From Candidatus Poribacteria bacterium (GTDB lineage: Bacteria; Poribacteria; WGA-4E; UBA9662), in NCBI GenBank assembly GCA_002699335.1, contig PACG01000065.1, positions 1-9,763 on the forward strand: 9,763 bases of DNA. Direction: 5' to 3'. The position numbers were made by a program, and so were the translations under genes. The notes beneath the pieces were generated by a model. That model was not told the DNA's origin. It was given only the letters and a program-made list of their open reading frames with translations, and did no database searches. This document shows, in pieces, positions 7,337 to 9,763 of this stretch (within the stretch, counting starts at the first letter, position 1; each line of letters begins with the position of its first letter).

Positions 7337-7722
7337 TCAGACGAACGTCTTAAATGTTTCAAAATCGGTCTTTAATACTATAGGCAGAAAACGAATCGAT
7401 TGGATGGTATCGCCGAATCCTTGTTCAGCGAGTAAAAACAGCACTCGTCCGTTTAGGTCGGAAGCATCCCAGAGAAGTTGAGAAAAGGGGTTTCGAAACT
7501 CATCCAATTCCAGGCGTCGTTCACACTCTTTCCAACCACAAGCGAAATCCTCTCGCAGCAGCAACACCGTTCCAAGACGGTAGCGAACCTCCATGTGATG
7601 AAGGCTGATTTGAATAACTGTTTGGAGAAATTGGCCTGCTTCCTATAAATTAGCTTGGATCTTAAAACTGACTCCTAAATGGTAGTACGTGCCTGCGAGG
7701 CTGGAATCCATATTGATTTAAG
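7337..7722 (-). pseudogene. Fragment of a TPR protein with glycosyltransferase-like C-terminus
   Basis: Reading leftwards, one frame gives DSSLAGTYYHLGVSFK, an in-frame TAG (at about 7642-7644), then EAGQFLQTVIQIS and MEVRYRLGTVLLL. These are two helix pairs of TPR type. They are followed by the linker typical of TPR glycosyltransferase-like (SPINDLY/GT41-related) proteins: GWKECERRLEL, LLWDASDLNGR and LLAEQGFGDTIQSIRFLP. In intact relatives a Rossmann-type sugar-transfer domain follows. Here the frame stops after about 12 residues and that domain is not recognisable, so the gene is truncated at both ends and interrupted. Family placement rests on the GW..cE.R and AEQGfGDTIQ.iRflP motifs, which are quite specific. 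It lies next to the DUF6259-like gene and is transcribed away from it. Confidence 0.72.
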
Positions 7723-8140
7723 TTAAGTCGTCTGTTTGCTGAGCTCCTGGGCTGTGAAAGTGGATGCTGTCGCGGCCGCTGTGGAGTATGCATATTATCG
7801 CCTTGTCGCTGGGTATCCTGAGGCCAACAGTATCATCGCTGGATCAATAGACCTTTCTAACCATCTTTCCCGACGCCAAGAGAGTATGAAAACAAGTAGG
7901 TAGCCACGGTTATCAAGGATGGGTCTGAGCAGATCGATGCTCATAGCTTAACGGGGCCCCCTAGCCTAGGTTGGATTTCCAATTTATTGCCGACCAAAGC
8001 CGAACTGACCTGATGGACGATCTCATTCCAACCGCGAGCTTGGAGTGCAAGGTAGAAAAGAGAAACGAAAAGGCAACGGATAGGTATTTCAAGGCTCTAT
8101 GGTTCATCGTTTTCATCGCTGTGTTAAGATTGAATTAAGT
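7723..8140. other. Stretch between divergent pseudogenes, no definable gene
   Basis: Minus-strand frames continue in short pieces (for example ALQARGWNEIVHQVSSAL at about 7993-8046). These could be the eroded N-terminal part of the TPR gene, but they cannot be joined. No RNA gene, terminator or strong promoter was recognised. Small palindromes such as GGGGCCCC near 7953 are too short to interpret. Confidence 0.4.
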
Positions 8141-8142
8141 AA

Positions 8143-8147
8143 AGGTG
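8143..8147 (+). promoter_or_regulatory. Relict ribosome binding site of the DUF6259-like gene
   Basis: AGGTG (within TAAAGGTGTG) lies 9 nt before the ATG at 8157, a normal Shine-Dalgarno distance. It supports this start over the out-of-frame ATG at 8162. Confidence 0.4.
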
Positions 8148-8156
8148 TGCAAGTGA

Positions 8157-9763
8157 ATGATATGGATAACAGAAATTATTATAAGTCTTTCAGAATACAG
8201 ATTTTCGTCTGGGTTCCTGTATTTATTCTATATACTATTTGTATCAACAGTGGTATACGGTGAAGGGACAGGAGAGAGATTCCTAAATCTCACGGCTCGA
8301 GAGTTAACAACTTCGTTCGATCTGAACTAGAAGAACGGCATAACACCGCTGCGCCACGGAGAAGGGGATGTAGTTTCTCCCGGGTGGGGCCGCCTCAAAG
8401 CCGGCCTGGTGAAAGGCGGTGTTTCCAGATACTTCGACAATACTGGCTTAGAGAATTTTCGGTGTGAAGAGACCGTCGGTGGCGTGCGGTTTTACGATGA
8501 CACTCAGCATGACAGGAAGCTAAAGGTCGTGGCAACAGTCGAATCGCATGGTGACTATCTCGACTTTACCTGCGAGGTCTGCTGCGGGAATGGCGGCATT
8601 TGCTCGGATATCCTGTATCCCTTAGCTATGAATCCCTGTCGGGAGATCCGGGGGGAAATCGTTACCTATTCCTCATCTGACCGGCGAGGTTCGCCTAAAT
8701 CCCGCCCAGGAAATGCACAATCAACGAACCACCATGATGGGAACTCGGGATACCCAGGTACACAGGGCTTGTAACTCCACGCTCTCTACAATAACGATGG
8801 TGGCATTGCCATGTATATTCTAGATCCGGAGTGTGCCCCTAAGTGGTTGACCCTTCATTGTGACAGGGAATCGGACTCAACATGATGGTGCGTGTTACGC
8901 TAATTTGATGAAACACCGGGCTTTGTGTTTAAGCCGAAGTATGAGATCCGAATGGCGGCGTGTGGGAATGTCAGGTATGATGCCGCAGCATATATATGCA
9001 CGATGGTGAAGACAGCAATGATGGATGAAGATGGTTAGGGAAGCCCTGCGTTGGCTTGATGAGTGAACGCGATACTGGGTAACCGCCCCTTAATCCATAC
9101 ATTCTATCAGTGGGAACATTATGGCCACTGGATCGCCCCAGACTCGTTCCACCCATAGGCGGCGAGGAAGCAATGCAGGGGCCTTCAGAGAGATCCACAG
9201 TTAATATGTTCCTGTGTGGCTAATACTGGCTTCGTCCGGACATTACAGACGAATATCTGGAGGGCACAATCTACAAAATGCGGCCATACCTCGAGGTGGC
9301 GCAGGAAAAAGCCGCCTATTAAGAAATTTACTTTCATTGGAGAATTATGTATACTGCGATCCAAGCAGCGAAGTATATCAGAACCGGTTGGTTGAGTTAG
9401 TCGATAAAATAACCGACTGCAACCATGACGTTATCAGCATGGACATCTGGCCGCTGGACAGCCAAGGGTAAGCCATAATCCGTATCTGGATCATCCTCCC
9501 GGCTTGGGGACATGGCAAGTGAACACGAATATTGAGTTGCTTAAGAAACTTCATGGAATTGCCCATGCCAAACAGCCAAGATGCCCTTTTGGCGGGGAGA
9601 GTATGGCTGAGCTATATCTGCCCTGGATGCATGTCACACTCATGCGTAGCGTTTCGGCTTCCGTCAACCGCGATGCAGTAGCGGATTTCCTGCCCGGTTT
9701 GAAAAATGCTCTCTGTGTCTAAAAAGGCGGAAAACCATCTTTGAGCACTCTGCTATTTTATCT
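8157..9763 (+). pseudogene. Decayed secreted glycoside-hydrolase-like protein (DUF6259 type), runs off right edge
   Basis: The ATG at 8157 opens a 57-codon frame whose start has a hydrophobic exported-type segment (GFLYLFYILFVSTVVYG), ending at TAG 8328-8330. The same frame continues with SPGWGRLKAGLVKGG and VRFYDDTQ to TAA 8772-8774. It goes on again with LHALYNNDGGIAMYILDPE, KPKYEIRMAACG and YQWEHYGHWIAPDSFHP. Near 9155 the frame shifts (GGEEAMQGAFREIH, then EVYQNRLVELVDKI, HDVISMDIWPLD). It returns near 9475 to HPPGLGTWQVNTNIELLKKL and GGESMAELYLPWMH. The order, APD.f.P..GGEEA then a D.wP strand then HPPG.G.W, resembles the catalytic barrel of large DUF6259-type proteins. These are poorly characterised and probably act on polysaccharides. 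At least six in-frame stops and two frameshifts make it non-functional. The family name is from memory of the pattern and is less certain than the pseudogene status. Confidence 0.68.

Noticed and set aside
7129..7353. 74-codon plus-strand frame
   Set aside because: It lies antisense to the end of the TPR fragment and its eroded tail. It has hydrophobic stretches but no recognisable family or convincing start.
7951..7970. GGGGCCCC followed by CCTAG-C-CTAGG
   Set aside because: These are short inverted repeats with no flanking promoter, T-run or repeated copy in the window.
8988..8999. GCATATATATGC 12-bp palindrome
   Set aside because: It is short and of simple alternating composition inside a pseudogene, so expected by chance.
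545..9763. Flanking frameshifts as uncorrected sequencing error
   Set aside because: Errors would also hit the 3.9 kb central block, which is clean. Many lesions are single-base nonsense changes rather than homopolymer indels.
1..9763. CRISPR array, tRNA, rRNA, transposase or defence genes
   Set aside because: I read for regular repeats, cloverleaf-like ends, conserved rRNA segments and transposase or nuclease motifs, and found none that hold up.

Overview
The window looks like bacterial DNA of medium G+C. It holds an intact three-gene block on the minus strand (about 2.9-6.95 kb) between strongly decayed sequence on both sides. Intact coding sequence covers only about 40% of the window. The gene types are a secreted PQQ-type beta-propeller with the W..W.G..RDG-like start, paired MacB/FtsX permeases, a pectate-lyase-superfamily secreted enzyme, a TPR/glycosyltransferase protein and a DUF6259-like glycosidase. 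This mix is typical of polysaccharide-handling Planctomycetota/Verrucomicrobiota/Lentisphaerota-type or Poribacteria-type bacteria. The phylum is an inference and is not proven by anything here. The density of broken genes fits a lineage losing genes, such as a host-associated symbiont.

Left region (1-2.9 kb): a possible C-terminal coding end lies on the plus strand at the window edge. A gene-poor, strongly structured stretch (about 190-530) follows. Next is a pectate-lyase-like secreted enzyme on the minus strand (2035 down to about 545). Its remains can be followed through at least five reading-frame changes and several in-frame stops, and it contains a perfect 30-bp palindrome. Between 2.03 and 2.9 kb, open but unrecognised frames compete on both strands.

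Centre (2912-6940, minus strand, transcribed right to left): two paralogous MacB/FtsX-type ABC permeases are followed by an exported PQQ-like beta-propeller protein. The spacing is 65 and 25 nt, so one operon is likely. All three genes are full length. No ATP-binding subunit, HlyD-type adaptor or TolC partner is visible in the window.

Right region (6.95-9.76 kb): short eroded frames are followed by a fragment of a TPR protein of the family with a glycosyltransferase-like C-terminus (minus strand). Diverging from it is a large decayed DUF6259-like glycoside-hydrolase-type gene (plus strand), which runs off the window.

The central operon probably makes an inner-membrane export or mechanotransmission complex with a periplasmic propeller partner. 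The flanking carbohydrate-active genes are no longer functional. I see no defence system, CRISPR array, tRNA, rRNA or transposase.
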